The notes below the pieces were generated by a model, which did no database searches, had not been told where the DNA came from, and was given only the letters and a program-made list of their open reading frames with translations. From the NCBI GenBank assembly GCA_008016945.1, contig SSGN01000029.1, positions 1-17,248 on the forward strand: 17,248 bases of DNA. Reading direction: 5' to 3'. This document shows positions 1-7,388 of the stretch, piece by piece. How positions within the stretch are numbered: position 1 is the first letter of the stretch; every line of letters starts with the position of its first letter. This DNA is from Flavobacteriales bacterium (lineage in GTDB: Bacteria > Bacteroidota > Bacteroidia > Flavobacteriales > PHOS-HE28). The position numbers and the translations under genes are program-made.

Positions 1-1374
1 GCGGAGAACGCCGACCCGGCGGAGTACTCCGACCAGGCGTTCGAGATCGACCTCAGCACCCTGAGCCCGCACCTCAACGGTCCTTTCACCCCCGACCTGG
101 TCACGCCGGCGAGCGAGCTGAAGGAGATGGCAGCCAAGAACGACTGGCCGGTGGACATCGAGTGGGCGCTGATCGGGTCTTGCACCAACAGCAGCTACGA
201 GGACATCAGCCGTGCCGCCAGCATCGTGGCCGACGCCGCGAAGAAGGGCGTGAAGTCCAAGGCGCACTTGGGCATCAACCCCGGCTCCGAGCAAGTGCGT
301 TACACCATTGAGCGCGACGGCTTCATCGAGACCTTCGAGAAGAGCGGTGCCACCATCTTCACCAACGCCTGTGGTCCGTGCATCGGGCAGTGGGCGCGGG
401 AAGGGGCCGACAAGCAGGAGAAGAACTCCATTGTCCACAGCTTCAACCGCAACTTCGCCAAGCGGGCGGATGGCAACCCCAACACGCACGCCTTCGTGGC
501 CTCACCGGAAATGGTGGCCGCCATCGCCATCAGCGGCAAGCTCACCTTCGATCCCGTCCGCGATACGCTCACCAATGACAAGGGCGAGCAGGTGAAACTG
601 GCCGAGCCCACCGGCTGGGAGTTGCCCCCGAAAGGCTTCGCTGTGGAGGACGCCGGCTACCAAGCCCCCGCCGCCGATGGCAGCAAGGTGAACGTGGTGG
701 TGAAGCCCGACAGCCAGCGCCTGCAATTGCTGGAGCCTTTCCCCGCATGGAACGGCAAGAACATCAGTGGCGCGGTGCTGCTGATCAAGGCGAAAGGGAA
801 GTGTACCACCGACCACATCAGCATGGCCGGTACCTGGCTGCGCTATCGTGGCCACTTGGACAACATCAGCAACAACACGCTGATCGGGGCCACCAACGCC
901 TTCAACGGCGAGGCCGACAAGGTGAAGAACGTGCTCACCGGTGAATACGGCCCCGTGCCCGCCACCCAACGTGCGTACAAGGCCGCCGGTGTGCCCAGCA
1001 TCGTGGTGGGCGACCAGAACTACGGTGAAGGTTCAAGCCGCGAGCACGCTGCCATGCAGCCGCGCCACCTGGGCGTGGCCGCCGTGCTGGTGAAGAGCTT
1101 CGCCCGCATCCACGAGACCAACCTCAAGAAGCAGGGCATGCTCGCCCTCACCTTCAGCAACGAGGCGGATTACGACAAGATCCAAGAGGACGACCGCATC
1201 GACTTCACGGATCTGACATCCTTTACACCCGGCAAGCCGCTCACCCTCGTATTCAAGCACAAGGACGGCAGCAGCGACACGATTCTCGCGAACCACAGCT
1301 ACAACGAGCAGCAGATCGGCTGGTTCAAGGCGGGTAGTGCATTGAACATCATTCGGGCGGAGCAGAAGAACTGA
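1..1374 (+). CDS. acn: Aconitate hydratase, C-terminal part (5' end outside window)
   Basis: This is the 3' part of aconitase, the TCA-cycle enzyme that interconverts citrate and isocitrate in the cytoplasm using a [4Fe-4S] cluster. The reading frame is open from base 1, giving 457 residues. A full-length mitochondrial-type aconitase has about 750, so roughly 300 N-terminal residues are missing. The three cluster cysteines are visible: one in [10 protein letters not shown] (codon at 181-183) and two in ACGPCIGQW (370-372 and 379-381). The swivelling C-terminal domain carries the catalytic loop [10 protein letters not shown] (about 1024-1053), whose Ser and Arg match the active-site Ser642 and Arg644 of pig aconitase. 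The segment [13 protein letters not shown] ([10 protein letters not shown]) near the start is typical of the mitochondrial/AcnA-like branch rather than AcnB. No defect is seen. Identification is secure. Confidence 0.96.
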   Translation, partial: AENADPAEYSDQAFEIDLSTLSPHLNGPFTPDLVTPASELKEMAAKNDWPVDIEWALIGSCTNSSYEDISRAASIVADAAKKGVKSKAHLGINPGSEQVRYTIERDGFIETFEKSGATIFTNACGPCIGQWAREGADKQEKNSIVHSFNRNFAKRADGNPNTHAFVASPEMVAAIAISGKLTFDPVRDTLTNDKGEQVKLAEPTGWELPPKGFAVEDAGYQAPAADGSKVNVVVKPDSQRLQLLEPFPAWNGKNISGAVLLIKAKGKCTTDHISMAGTWLRYRGHLDNISNNTLIGATNAFNGEADKVKNVLTGEYGPVPATQRAYKAAGVPSIVVGDQNYGEGSSREHAAMQPRHLGVAAVLVKSFARIHETNLKKQGMLALTFSNEADYDKIQEDDRIDFTDLTSFTPGKPLTLVFKHKDGSSDTILANHSYNEQQIGWFKAGSALNIIRAEQKN

Positions 1375-1448
1375 ACCTCGCTGAGTTTGGTCAGCATATG
1401 GTTGCTGGGGGTGCTGTACATTCGTTGTTAACTAACCATACATTCATC

Positions 1449-1988
1449 ATGAGGAAGATCCTTTTAAGCTTGGTGGGAGTCGCTTTGATGAGCGGACTCG
1501 CCGCCCAGGAAAGCCGGGTGTCGATCGGATTGGAGGCAGGATTGCCGATGGGTGATTTCGGCGATTTCTATGGAGTGGGCATCGGCGGCACCTTGGGCTA
1601 TGAGATCCCGGTGGGGGATAACTTGGGCGTGGTCGCCCAAGCAGGGTACTTGACCTTCGCCGGGAAGGATTACGACCTCGGCATCGTCAAAGTGGAAGGG
1701 TCCAGTTTGGGTGCGATCCCCATCCAGGTGGGTGCCAAGTATTATTTCACCGACAATCAGGAAGGCGCCTATCTCGGTGCGTTGACCGGTGTTCACCTGC
1801 TTTCCTCGGAGGGCTCTGATGGCTCCACCAATTTCGGGGTGGCGCCCATGTTGGGCTTCTTCGTAACGGAGAATGTGGACATCGCGGTGCGCTACCAGAT
1901 GCTGTTCGACAAGAATGAGCTCACCGATGAGAGCGTGACGAACTCCTACCTCGGAATACGCGCGGCGTATACGTTCGGCGGTCGTTGA
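1449..1988 (+). CDS. Small outer-membrane beta-barrel protein (OmpW/OmpX-like porin family type)
   Basis: A 179-residue secreted protein of unknown specific role. I chose the ATG at 1449 because it opens directly into a signal peptide (MRKILLSLVGVALMSGLAAQ, cleavage after AQ). An in-frame GTG-type extension to 1398 would add residues before the signal. After cleavage the protein alternates short polar and hydrophobic strands (for example VSIGLEAGLPMGDF, NLGVVAQAGYLTF, LGAIPIQVGAKYYF, VDIAVRYQMLF) and ends SYLGIRAAYTFGGR. That is the amphipathic beta-strand pattern and aromatic/terminal-strand ending of an eight-stranded outer-membrane barrel, as in the 'outer membrane beta-barrel protein' families common in Bacteroidota. 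It sits alone after aconitase, with a strong hairpin (2006-2035) just after its stop. The fold class is well supported; any substrate is unknown. Confidence 0.8.
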   Translation: MRKILLSLVGVALMSGLAAQESRVSIGLEAGLPMGDFGDFYGVGIGGTLGYEIPVGDNLGVVAQAGYLTFAGKDYDLGIVKVEGSSLGAIPIQVGAKYYFTDNQEGAYLGALTGVHLLSSEGSDGSTNFGVAPMLGFFVTENVDIAVRYQMLFDKNELTDESVTNSYLGIRAAYTFGGR

Positions 1989-2005
1989 GCACGGCGGATC
2001 GTCTA

Positions 2006-2035
2006 GTGCAGGGCGGCCCAATGGCCGCCCTGCAC
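2006..2035 (+). terminator. Strong GC-rich hairpin after the beta-barrel gene
   Basis: A perfect 13-bp inverted repeat (GTGCAGGGCGGCC, 2006-2018, paired with 2023-2035) has a CAAT tetraloop and starts 18 bases after the stop codon at 1988. It has the position and strength of an intrinsic terminator, but only GTTCC follows instead of a T-run. It may terminate weakly, stabilise the 3' end, or work with Rho. A second, smaller hairpin (CGGCACG, 2051-2057, with 2068-2074) follows, still upstream of the OmpA-family gene. Confidence 0.55.
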
Positions 2036-2125
2036 GTTCCTGGCCTGTTCCGGCACGGTCTTCGCAACGTGCCGTCCACCGGCTCGCCTTATCTTGCCGC
2101 CATCAAGTTCCGCAAGAGATCCTCC

Positions 2126-3292
2126 ATGAGAACCCTCCTCTTCATCATCGGTCTGGCCATTGTCGCTCCATGCCTGGCCCAGGATAAATTCGACCACGAC
2201 CGTAACTGGGTGACCAATGGCGACTTCGAGACCCTGGAGGGGAAGAAGTTGAAGCGAGCCGGAGGTATCGTCTTCGCCACGGGCTGGGGAAGCCCCACCA
2301 AACGCGCGGCCGACCTGTTCAGCGAAAGTGCCCCGGTGGAGTCCAACGTCTCCACCCCGAAGAACCTGGGTGGTGAACAGACCGCCCTGAGCGGTGCCAA
2401 CTACGCCGGTATCCGGATCTGGAGCTACCAGAACAAGGAACCCCGCAGCTACCTGCAGACCAAGTTGTCCAAGCAGATGAAGAAGGATTCCCTGTACTGC
2501 GTGCGGTATTATGTGAGCTTGGGCGACCTGAGCAAATATGCCGCCGGCGAGATCGGAGCCTACCTCGGCAAACAGAAGATCGAGAAGGATGATGAGAGCA
2601 GCCTGACCTACGAGGTGAAGGTGCCCAACCTGCGCACCAAGATCCAGGACGACATGTTCAGTTGGCAAGGGGTATGCGGGGTGTACGAGGCCGCGGGCTT
2701 CGAACAGTACTTAGTGGTCGGGAATTTCGCCGCCAACGAGAAGACCCCGAACAGCAAGACCAAACGTCCGCGTGGCGAAACGCGCCAGCAGGTCTTCAGT
2801 GCCTACTACTACGTGGATAATGTGGAGGTGTATCCGATCAAGAACCGCGGGGAGTGTACCTGCGAACAGCTGGACAAGGCCGAGAGCGAGTTCATCTTCA
2901 GCCGTAAGGATGCGCCAAACCCCAGCTTGAAGCCCGCCGAGAAAGTGGAGCGACAAGTGTTCTACTTCAAGCGTTTCCAGCGCAGCTTCGATACCAGCAT
3001 GGAGAGCTGGCTCACCGACATGGTGGCCAGCATGAAGGCCGATCCGGCGATCAAGGTGAAACTCACGGGCCACATGGATGCCACCGAGGTGGAGCGCACC
3101 CGGGTACGCCCCGACCTGCTGGAACTGGCCAAGGAACGGGCCGAAGCGGTGAAGGATGCCTTGGTGGAGGCCGGTATCGATGCGGGGCGCATCACCGTGG
3201 CCGCCATGGGGGGCGATGAACCCGCCGACAACACGGCCACCGAGGTGGGCATGAGCAAGAACCGCCGGGTGGAGGTGGATGTGCAGCCTTAG
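2126..3292 (+). CDS. OmpA-family protein with N-terminal NGDFE module
   Basis: A 388-residue envelope protein predicted to anchor to peptidoglycan. The ATG at 2126 is preferred because it begins the signal peptide MRTLLFIIGLAIVAPCLAQ; the frame is open further upstream to 1985 but would place about 47 atypical residues before it. Residues 27-235 form a beta-rich module starting NWVTNGDFE and ending AYYYVDNVEVYP. This resembles the jelly-roll, carbohydrate-binding-like modules found N-terminal to OmpA domains in Bacteroidota. A CTC cysteine pair (residues 244-246) precedes a linker. Residues 278-388 are an OmpA C-terminal domain: TGHMDATE (D318), LAKERAEAV (R338) and SKNRRVEV, the positions that bind meso-diaminopimelate in this family. 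The catalogued TGHTD motif reads TGHMD here. The gene looks monocistronic. The N-terminal ligand is unknown. Confidence 0.88.
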   Translation: MRTLLFIIGLAIVAPCLAQDKFDHDRNWVTNGDFETLEGKKLKRAGGIVFATGWGSPTKRAADLFSESAPVESNVSTPKNLGGEQTALSGANYAGIRIWSYQNKEPRSYLQTKLSKQMKKDSLYCVRYYVSLGDLSKYAAGEIGAYLGKQKIEKDDESSLTYEVKVPNLRTKIQDDMFSWQGVCGVYEAAGFEQYLVVGNFAANEKTPNSKTKRPRGETRQQVFSAYYYVDNVEVYPIKNRGECTCEQLDKAESEFIFSRKDAPNPSLKPAEKVERQVFYFKRFQRSFDTSMESWLTDMVASMKADPAIKVKLTGHMDATEVERTRVRPDLLELAKERAEAVKDALVEAGIDAGRITVAAMGGDEPADNTATEVGMSKNRRVEVDVQP

Positions 3293-3331
3293 GCCCATGG
3301 CCTCCTGATCCGTCCGGTGAACGACCCAGCC

Positions 3332-4660
3332 ATGCGCCAGGGGGACCCGAAGGTGATCCGGGGATGGACCATGTACGACTGGGCCAACTCGGTCTATTCG
3401 CTCACCATCACCTCGGCCGTTTTCCCGGTGTTCTACGCGGCCGTCTCGCACCGGGGCGAGGAAGATCTGGTATTGGCACGGTATGGCCTACCTGCCCAAT
3501 CCCTCTACTCCTATGCGCTTTCAGCAGGCTTCCTCCTGGTGGCGCTGATCTCGCCCATCCTCAGTGGGATCGCCGACAGTACCGGTCAGAAGAAGACCTT
3601 CCTCAAGGGCTTCTGTTACCTGGGCGCCGTCAGCTGTGCCGGCTTGTTCTTCTTCAGCATGGACCACCTTTGGACCAGCCTGCTCCTGGTGATGTTGGCT
3701 TGTGCGGGCTTCAGCGGTTCCCTGGTGTTCTACGATGCCTTCCTGCCCGAGATCGCGGAGAAGAAGGACCACGACCGGATCAGTGCCCGGGGCTATACCA
3801 TGGGCTACATCGGAAGTGTGGTGCTGCTCATCCTCAACCTGGCCATGGTGATGAAGCCGGAGCTGTTCGGAATACCCGATCGCGACGGCCTTCCCGCACG
3901 CATCACCTTCATCACCGTGGGGCTCTGGTGGGCGGGCTTCGCCCAATTGGCTTTCCGCGTGCTGCCCGATGACCAGTACGGCCGCAAGCCCCAGGGCAAC
4001 GTGATCGCCAAGGGCTATCGCGAACTGCGTAAGGTGTGGCGCGAGCTGCAGAGCACCAAGCGCCTCAACAGCTACCTCATGGCCTTCTTCGTCCTCAACA
4101 TGGGCATCCAGACCGTGATGTACCTGGCGGTGACCTTCGCCAAGGAGGAGATCAAGGAGGTCGATGCCGCTGGCGTGGTGGGGCCGATCGGGGACGCCAG
4201 CCTCATCATCAGCATCCTGCTGATCCAGCTCGTGGCGGTGCTGGGAGCCATGCTGTTCGTCATGCTCAGTCGCCGGCTGGGCAACATCGGCGCCCTCATG
4301 GTGGGAGCCTCGGTATGGGTGGGGCTTTGTGTGGCCGCGTACGGGATCCAGTGGGCGAACGAGTTCTACCTGTTGGCCTGTGGTGTGGGCTTGGTCATGG
4401 GCGGTAGCCAGGCCCTCTCGCGAAGCACCTATTCCAAATTCCTGCCCGAGACCATCGATCATGCCTCGTACTTCTCGTTCTACGACGTGAGCTACTACCT
4501 CAGTACCGTGCTCGGCACTTTCGCCTACGGCCTGGTGTACCAGCTCACCGGCGACCTGCGCAACACCATCATCATCATCGGGAGCTTCTTCGTGGTCGGT
4601 CTGGTGCTGCTGTTCATGGTGCCTCGCCACGACGTGGAGGTGGTGCGCGTGGAGGAGTAG
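3332..4660 (+). CDS. MFS transporter, UMF1 family
   Basis: A 442-residue inner-membrane protein of the major facilitator superfamily, UMF1 group (relatives of the yeast vacuolar amino-acid effluxer Atg22). The signature GWTMYDWANSVYS lies at residues 11-23, followed by about twelve hydrophobic segments. A conserved cytoplasmic-loop stretch reads FYDAFLPEIAEKKDHDRISARG, with GYTMGYIGS just after it, as is typical of this group. Near the C-terminus there is VMGGSQALSRSTYSKFLPE, another group hallmark. I chose the ATG at 3332, which puts 10 residues before the signature; a GTG at 3317 would add five residues and cannot be excluded. The substrate is not known for bacterial members; amino acid efflux would be a guess from the Atg22 relationship. 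No partner gene is adjacent: the gap to ompA is 39 bases, and a repeat region follows. Confidence 0.9.
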   Translation: MRQGDPKVIRGWTMYDWANSVYSLTITSAVFPVFYAAVSHRGEEDLVLARYGLPAQSLYSYALSAGFLLVALISPILSGIADSTGQKKTFLKGFCYLGAVSCAGLFFFSMDHLWTSLLLVMLACAGFSGSLVFYDAFLPEIAEKKDHDRISARGYTMGYIGSVVLLILNLAMVMKPELFGIPDRDGLPARITFITVGLWWAGFAQLAFRVLPDDQYGRKPQGNVIAKGYRELRKVWRELQSTKRLNSYLMAFFVLNMGIQTVMYLAVTFAKEEIKEVDAAGVVGPIGDASLIISILLIQLVAVLGAMLFVMLSRRLGNIGALMVGASVWVGLCVAAYGIQWANEFYLLACGVGLVMGGSQALSRSTYSKFLPETIDHASYFSFYDVSYYLSTVLGTFAYGLVYQLTGDLRNTIIIIGSFFVVGLVLLFMVPRHDVEVVRVEE

Positions 4661-4682
4661 GAGGAGAGGAAAAGAGAGGAGT

Positions 4683-4772
4683 CTCACGCAGAGAACGCAG
4701 CGTTCTCCCCTCTCATAGGGAGAGGGGGCGGGGGTGAGGGGCATTTCTCGGCGTTCTCCGCGCCTCTGCGTG
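4683..4772. repeat. Composite palindromic intergenic repeat
   Basis: Between the MFS gene and lhgO lies a nested inverted repeat. The outer arms are CACGCAGAGAACGC (4685-4698) and, in inverse orientation, GCGTTCTCCGCGCCTCTGCGTG (4751-4772). The arms match except that the left one lacks 8 internal bases. Inside is a hairpin with CCCCTCTC (4707-4714) and GAGAGGGG (4720-4727), followed by a G-rich run with GGGGTGAGGGG. I recall similar CGCAGAGGCGCAGAG and CCCTCTCCC...GGGGTGAGGG motifs as dispersed repeats in many bacterial genomes, but copy number here cannot be judged from one window. It probably also ends MFS transcription. Confidence 0.6.
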
Positions 4773-4836
4773 GAACGCTCTTCACTCCGCTCGCCCTCAT
4801 CGTCCCCAGCTCAGCCCCTGATCCGCGCTCCCCATC

Positions 4837-4844
4837 TACCTTCG
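4837..4844 (+). promoter_or_regulatory. Possible -7 box for lhgO
   Basis: TACCTTCG matches the Bacteroidetes -7 consensus TAnnTTTG at five of the six fixed positions and sits just upstream of the lhgO ATG (4851). No good -33 TTG element is seen at the usual spacing, so this is tentative. A start this close would give a nearly leaderless mRNA. Confidence 0.3.
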
Positions 4845-4850
4845 CCTCCT

Positions 4851-6074
4851 ATGAGCAGACAACCCGAATGGGACGTGGTGATCGTTGGCGGTGGCATCGT
4901 GGGTGCCGCCACGCTGTACAAGTTGCAATCGCGTTTTCCGCACCTACGGATCCTGTTGCTGGAAAAAGAGAAAGCTCTCGCCGACCACCAGACCGGCCAC
5001 AACAGCGGCGTGATCCACAGCGGCATCTACTACAAGCCCGGAAGCTTCAAGGCGAAGAACTGCGTCACCGGACGTCGGGAGCTGGTGGCCTTCGCGAAGG
5101 ACCATGGCATCAAGCACGATGTGTGCGGCAAGCTGATCGTGGCGATGGAGAAGGACGAACTGCCGCGCTTGGAGAAGATCCACAACACCGGCATCGCCAA
5201 CGGGATCGAAGGAATGGAGCGGGTCACACCTGAGCAGATCCGCGAGATCGAGCCGCATTGCGTAGGCATCGCGGGAGTGCGCGTCGGGTGTACGGGCATC
5301 ATCGATTTCCGGGGTGCCACGGAGAAGATGGCGGAGATCGCCACCACGCGCCAGCCGCAGAGCAAGGTGAGCCTTGGCGAGGAGTTCCTCGGTGCCGATC
5401 AGCAAGCGGACATCACCACGGTGCGCACATCGAAGGGCACCTACACCTCCCGCTATGTGATCTTCTGCGGTGGCCTGCAGAGCGATCGATTGGCCCGCAA
5501 GGACGGCGCGCGGGTGAAGGAGCGGATCGTCGGCTTCCGGGGCGATTACTACGACCTTACCGAGCAGGGCAAACACAAGGTGAAGCACCTGATCTATCCG
5601 GTGCCCGATCCCCGTTTCCCCTTCCTTGGCGTGCATTTCACGCGCATGACCGACGGCAGCATCGAGTGCGGGCCCAACGCCGTATTCACCTTCAAGCGCG
5701 AGGGCTACGGCAAGACCGACTTCGACCTGAAGGATACCATGGACGCGCTGGCGTACGGCGGCACGTGGAAGCTGTTCATGAAGAACATGAGCTACGGCAT
5801 CAACGAATACCGAAGGGCCTTCAGCAAACGGTTGTTCCTGCGGACGCTCCAACGCCTGATCCCCTCGCTCACCATGGACGACCTGAAGCCCGGCCGGGCC
5901 GGTGTGCGCGCCATGCTGCTGGGCACCGATGGCAACATGGTCGACGACTTCCGTATCGAAACACGCGGCAATCACATCCATGTGCTCAACGCTCCATCAC
6001 CGGCGGCCACAGCGGCATTGGCGATCGGCGAGCGGATCACGAGCATGGCCGTGGAACAGTTGGGCGTAGCGTGA
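4851..6074 (+). CDS. lhgO: L-2-hydroxyglutarate oxidase/dehydrogenase
   Basis: A 407-residue FAD enzyme that oxidises L-2-hydroxyglutarate to 2-oxoglutarate. This is a metabolite-repair reaction in most organisms and part of glutarate catabolism in E. coli, where electrons pass to the quinone pool. The N-terminal Rossmann motif is VVIVGGGIVGAATLY (residues 9-23), with the ribose-binding acid at E39 (LLLEKE). The subgroup signature HNSGVIHSGIYY (residues 50-61) is diagnostic of LhgO among DAO-fold oxidoreductases. The C-terminal part (RAGVRAMLLGTDGNMVDDF and NAPSPAATAALAIGE) is the second FAD-contacting region. The ATG at 4851 gives the family's normal length and N-terminus; the frame runs open back to 4734 only through repeat DNA. 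The stop codon lies inside a purine-rich GTGAAG repeat tract. No glutarate hydroxylase or other pathway gene is adjacent, so metabolite repair is the likelier job. Confidence 0.95.
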   Translation: MSRQPEWDVVIVGGGIVGAATLYKLQSRFPHLRILLLEKEKALADHQTGHNSGVIHSGIYYKPGSFKAKNCVTGRRELVAFAKDHGIKHDVCGKLIVAMEKDELPRLEKIHNTGIANGIEGMERVTPEQIREIEPHCVGIAGVRVGCTGIIDFRGATEKMAEIATTRQPQSKVSLGEEFLGADQQADITTVRTSKGTYTSRYVIFCGGLQSDRLARKDGARVKERIVGFRGDYYDLTEQGKHKVKHLIYPVPDPRFPFLGVHFTRMTDGSIECGPNAVFTFKREGYGKTDFDLKDTMDALAYGGTWKLFMKNMSYGINEYRRAFSKRLFLRTLQRLIPSLTMDDLKPGRAGVRAMLLGTDGNMVDDFRIETRGNHIHVLNAPSPAATAALAIGERITSMAVEQLGVA

Positions 6075-6106
6075 AGAGGTGAAGGCAGGAGGTGAAGAAG
6101 TGAGGC
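6071..6106 (+). repeat. Degenerate GTGAAG-type tandem tract at the lhgO stop
   Basis: Four irregular GTGA-rich units (GTGAAGAG, GTGAAGG, GTGAAGAA, GTGAGG) begin at 6071 and supply the TGA stop of lhgO (6072-6074). The motif resembles the GGTGAAA units read on the minus strand at 11109-11167, suggesting one dispersed repeat family. What it does, if anything, is unknown. Confidence 0.5.
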
Positions 6107-6155
6107 TCCTTGACGAGAGCAGTGCACGTCCATCGCTTCTTTTCCTCTTCACTTT

Positions 6156-6198
6156 CCCGAACGAAAAAAGCGCCTTACGGGGCGCTTCTTCGTTCGGG
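6156..6198 (-). terminator. Bidirectional intrinsic terminator
   Basis: A long inverted repeat (CCCGAACGAA...GCGCC from 6156 to 6174, with its complement from 6181 to 6198) flanks a short TTACGG loop. Read on the minus strand the GCGCC/GGCGC stem is followed by TTTTTT, a textbook Rho-independent terminator for the 6216-6758 gene. Read on the plus strand the tail is TTCTTCGTTC, so it can also stop lhgO transcripts. Confidence 0.85.
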
Positions 6199-6215
6199 GA
6201 TCGGGACCGCGTAGG

Positions 6216-6758
6216 TCACACGATCCGGTACTGCTCGTTCACTTCCGTCCAGTTCCAGATGAAGTAGCCCATCAAGCCGTTCAGCCGTTTCAGGATGATC
6301 GGGTTCGGTGCCTTCATCTCCCGGAAATAGCTGTCTTGGAAACAGAACAGGTCGTACCGGTGGAAGATCACCTTGCTCATGGCGTACACGGTGTTCTTGC
6401 TCGGGAAGTTCAATCGTTCCATCTGGCTTTGGAGCGCCCGCACTTCGCGCTCAAGGTCGGCTGTCCCCAGCCCGGTGGCCTGAGCGAACTTCGACATGGC
6501 CAACGCCGACACCCGTTTATCCACGCCTGGCCCCAGGATACGCTGCGCCTCCATCAGGTTGGCCGCGAGCACGATCAGTGCGAAGCCGCCCGTGTCCGTG
6601 CTTGCCACGTTGGGGCTGGCCGAGAACTCCGGCGATTCGTTGATCTCCGCCGCCACGGTAGGGAAACCGTGCTCGGTAAGCTCCAGTACGGCGTTCACGA
6701 ACACGTTGGCCAGCCTCTCCTCGGTGATCCTCTTCTTGCCGAACAGCGTTGCGATCAT
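6216..6758 (-). CDS. Conserved-looking hypothetical cytosolic helical protein
   Basis: I do not recognise this 180-residue protein. The start MIATLFGKKRITEERLANVF at 6758 is chosen because upstream in-frame residues (to 6842) run through an AT-rich promoter-like region. It has no signal peptide or membrane segment. The sequence is mostly helical, with amphipathic stretches such as EERLANVFVNAVLELTEHGF, DLEREVRALQSQMERL and NPIILKRLNGLMGYFIWNW, and a C-terminal region rich in aromatic residues (KVIFHRYDLFCFQDSYFREM). Codon use matches that of its neighbours, and a classic terminator (6156-6198) follows the stop, so it is a real gene transcribed alone. It diverges from the DinB-fold gene across 91 bases. 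No catalytic motif is visible and I assign no function. Confidence 0.82.
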   Translation of the reverse strand: MIATLFGKKRITEERLANVFVNAVLELTEHGFPTVAAEINESPEFSASPNVASTDTGGFALIVLAANLMEAQRILGPGVDKRVSALAMSKFAQATGLGTADLEREVRALQSQMERLNFPSKNTVYAMSKVIFHRYDLFCFQDSYFREMKAPNPIILKRLNGLMGYFIWNWTEVNEQYRIV

Positions 6759-6820
6759 GGTCTTTGGGTTCCTGCGAAGTTCGACGGATCGCGTTCCATG
6801 CCCGATGAACATTCGCGACC

Positions 6821-6837
6821 TATTTTTAACAAGGTTA
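6821..6837. promoter_or_regulatory. Possible divergent promoter region
   Basis: An AT-rich island in an otherwise GC-rich stretch lies between two divergent genes. On the plus strand TATTTTTA (6821-6828) is one base from the Bacteroidetes -7 box TAnnTTTG, 21 bases before the dinB-like ATG. On the minus strand TAACCTTG (6837-6830) is also one base off, serving the 180-aa gene. No clear -33 elements are seen, so both are tentative. Confidence 0.35.
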
Positions 6838-6849
6838 TCCACTTGTGCG

Positions 6850-7341
6850 ATGAGCGGAGTACTCCTTCTTCGGCAGCTTGCCGCCTATTCTCGCTGGGCC
6901 AACACGCGTTTCCTCGATCGGTTGTCGGAGGAAACGGAGGAGCTGCTGGATCGTCCAGTGGCGAGTAGTTTCCCTTCGCTGCGGGCCACCTGCCTCCACA
7001 TCCGCGATGCGGAATCCGCCTGGACCCTTCGCCTACAGGGGATAAGCACGATACCCTGGCCAGCGGAACCGGCCACCACCTTGGCCTCGTGGCAGAAGTA
7101 CACCCAAGCGCTGGTCGCACTGGTGGATCAGGCCACTGAGGAGTGGTCATCGGCTTCGGTGGTGTACCACGATCTGCGGGGCAACAGGCATGAGCAACCG
7201 CGCTGGGAGATGCTCTTGCACTGCTTCAACCACAGCACACAACATCGTGGGCAGCTCATCACCATGATGCGGACCCTGGGCCTGGATCGGATACCGGCCA
7301 CCGACCTCATCGTGTACCAACGTTCGTTACGCCAAGGTTAA
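6850..7341 (+). CDS. DinB/YfiT-like metal-binding four-helix protein
   Basis: A 163-residue cytosolic protein of the DinB superfamily. The three metal-ligand histidines of the fold are present: H50 in TCLHIRDAE, and H128 and H132 in the C-terminal motif NHSTQHRGQL, which is almost diagnostic for this family. The N-terminal helix LLLRQLAAYSRWANTRFLDRL also matches the usual 'YNxWANxxL' pattern. Family members include DNA-damage-inducible proteins of unknown activity and, in Gram-positive bacteria, bacillithiol S-transferases (BstA/YfiT). Because this window also encodes a bacillithiol-synthesis enzyme (bshB1), a thiol-transfer role is conceivable but is inference; the two genes are about 9 kb apart. 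The length is normal and the gene appears monocistronic. The ATG at 6850 gives the expected N-terminus. Confidence 0.88.
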   Translation: MSGVLLLRQLAAYSRWANTRFLDRLSEETEELLDRPVASSFPSLRATCLHIRDAESAWTLRLQGISTIPWPAEPATTLASWQKYTQALVALVDQATEEWSSASVVYHDLRGNRHEQPRWEMLLHCFNHSTQHRGQLITMMRTLGLDRIPATDLIVYQRSLRQG

Positions 7342-7371
7342 CCGAAGGCTCACGATGAATTAACACGGCGT

Positions 7372-7379
7372 TACCTTTT
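7372..7379 (+). promoter_or_regulatory. Possible -7 box for the porin gene
   Basis: TACCTTTT differs from the Bacteroidetes -7 consensus TAnnTTTG only in the last base and lies 9 bases before the porin ATG at 7389. The spacing would imply an almost leaderless transcript and no -33 element is evident, so confidence is low. Confidence 0.25.
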
Positions 7380-7388
7380 TTGCTGCCC

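Noticed and set aside
1386..1424. Possible promoter (TTTG at 1386, TACATTCG at 1417) for the beta-barrel gene
   Set aside because: The -7 box has a mismatch and the 27-base spacing is too long for a Bacteroidetes promoter.
3521..4744. Long minus-strand open frame (407 codons) opposite the MFS gene
   Set aside because: It is rich in His, Gln and Glu, with no membrane, signal or family pattern, and lies antisense to a clear UMF1 transporter. It is a codon-bias shadow in high-GC DNA.
4734..4850. N-terminal extension of lhgO
   Set aside because: The open frame exists only because repeat DNA lacks stops; the family N-terminus begins at the ATG at 4851.
4944..5981. Minus-strand open frame (345 codons) opposite lhgO
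   Set aside because: Composition is atypical and it is fully antisense to an unmistakable enzyme gene; the same holds for the plus-strand frame at 5258-6082.
6079..6267. Small plus-strand ORF after lhgO
   Set aside because: It crosses the repeat tract and the terminator hairpin and runs into the antisense of the 180-aa gene; no coding signature.
6835..6843. DnaA-box-like TTATCCACT
   Set aside because: One base off consensus, single copy, no dnaA/dnaN or clustered boxes nearby; expected by chance.
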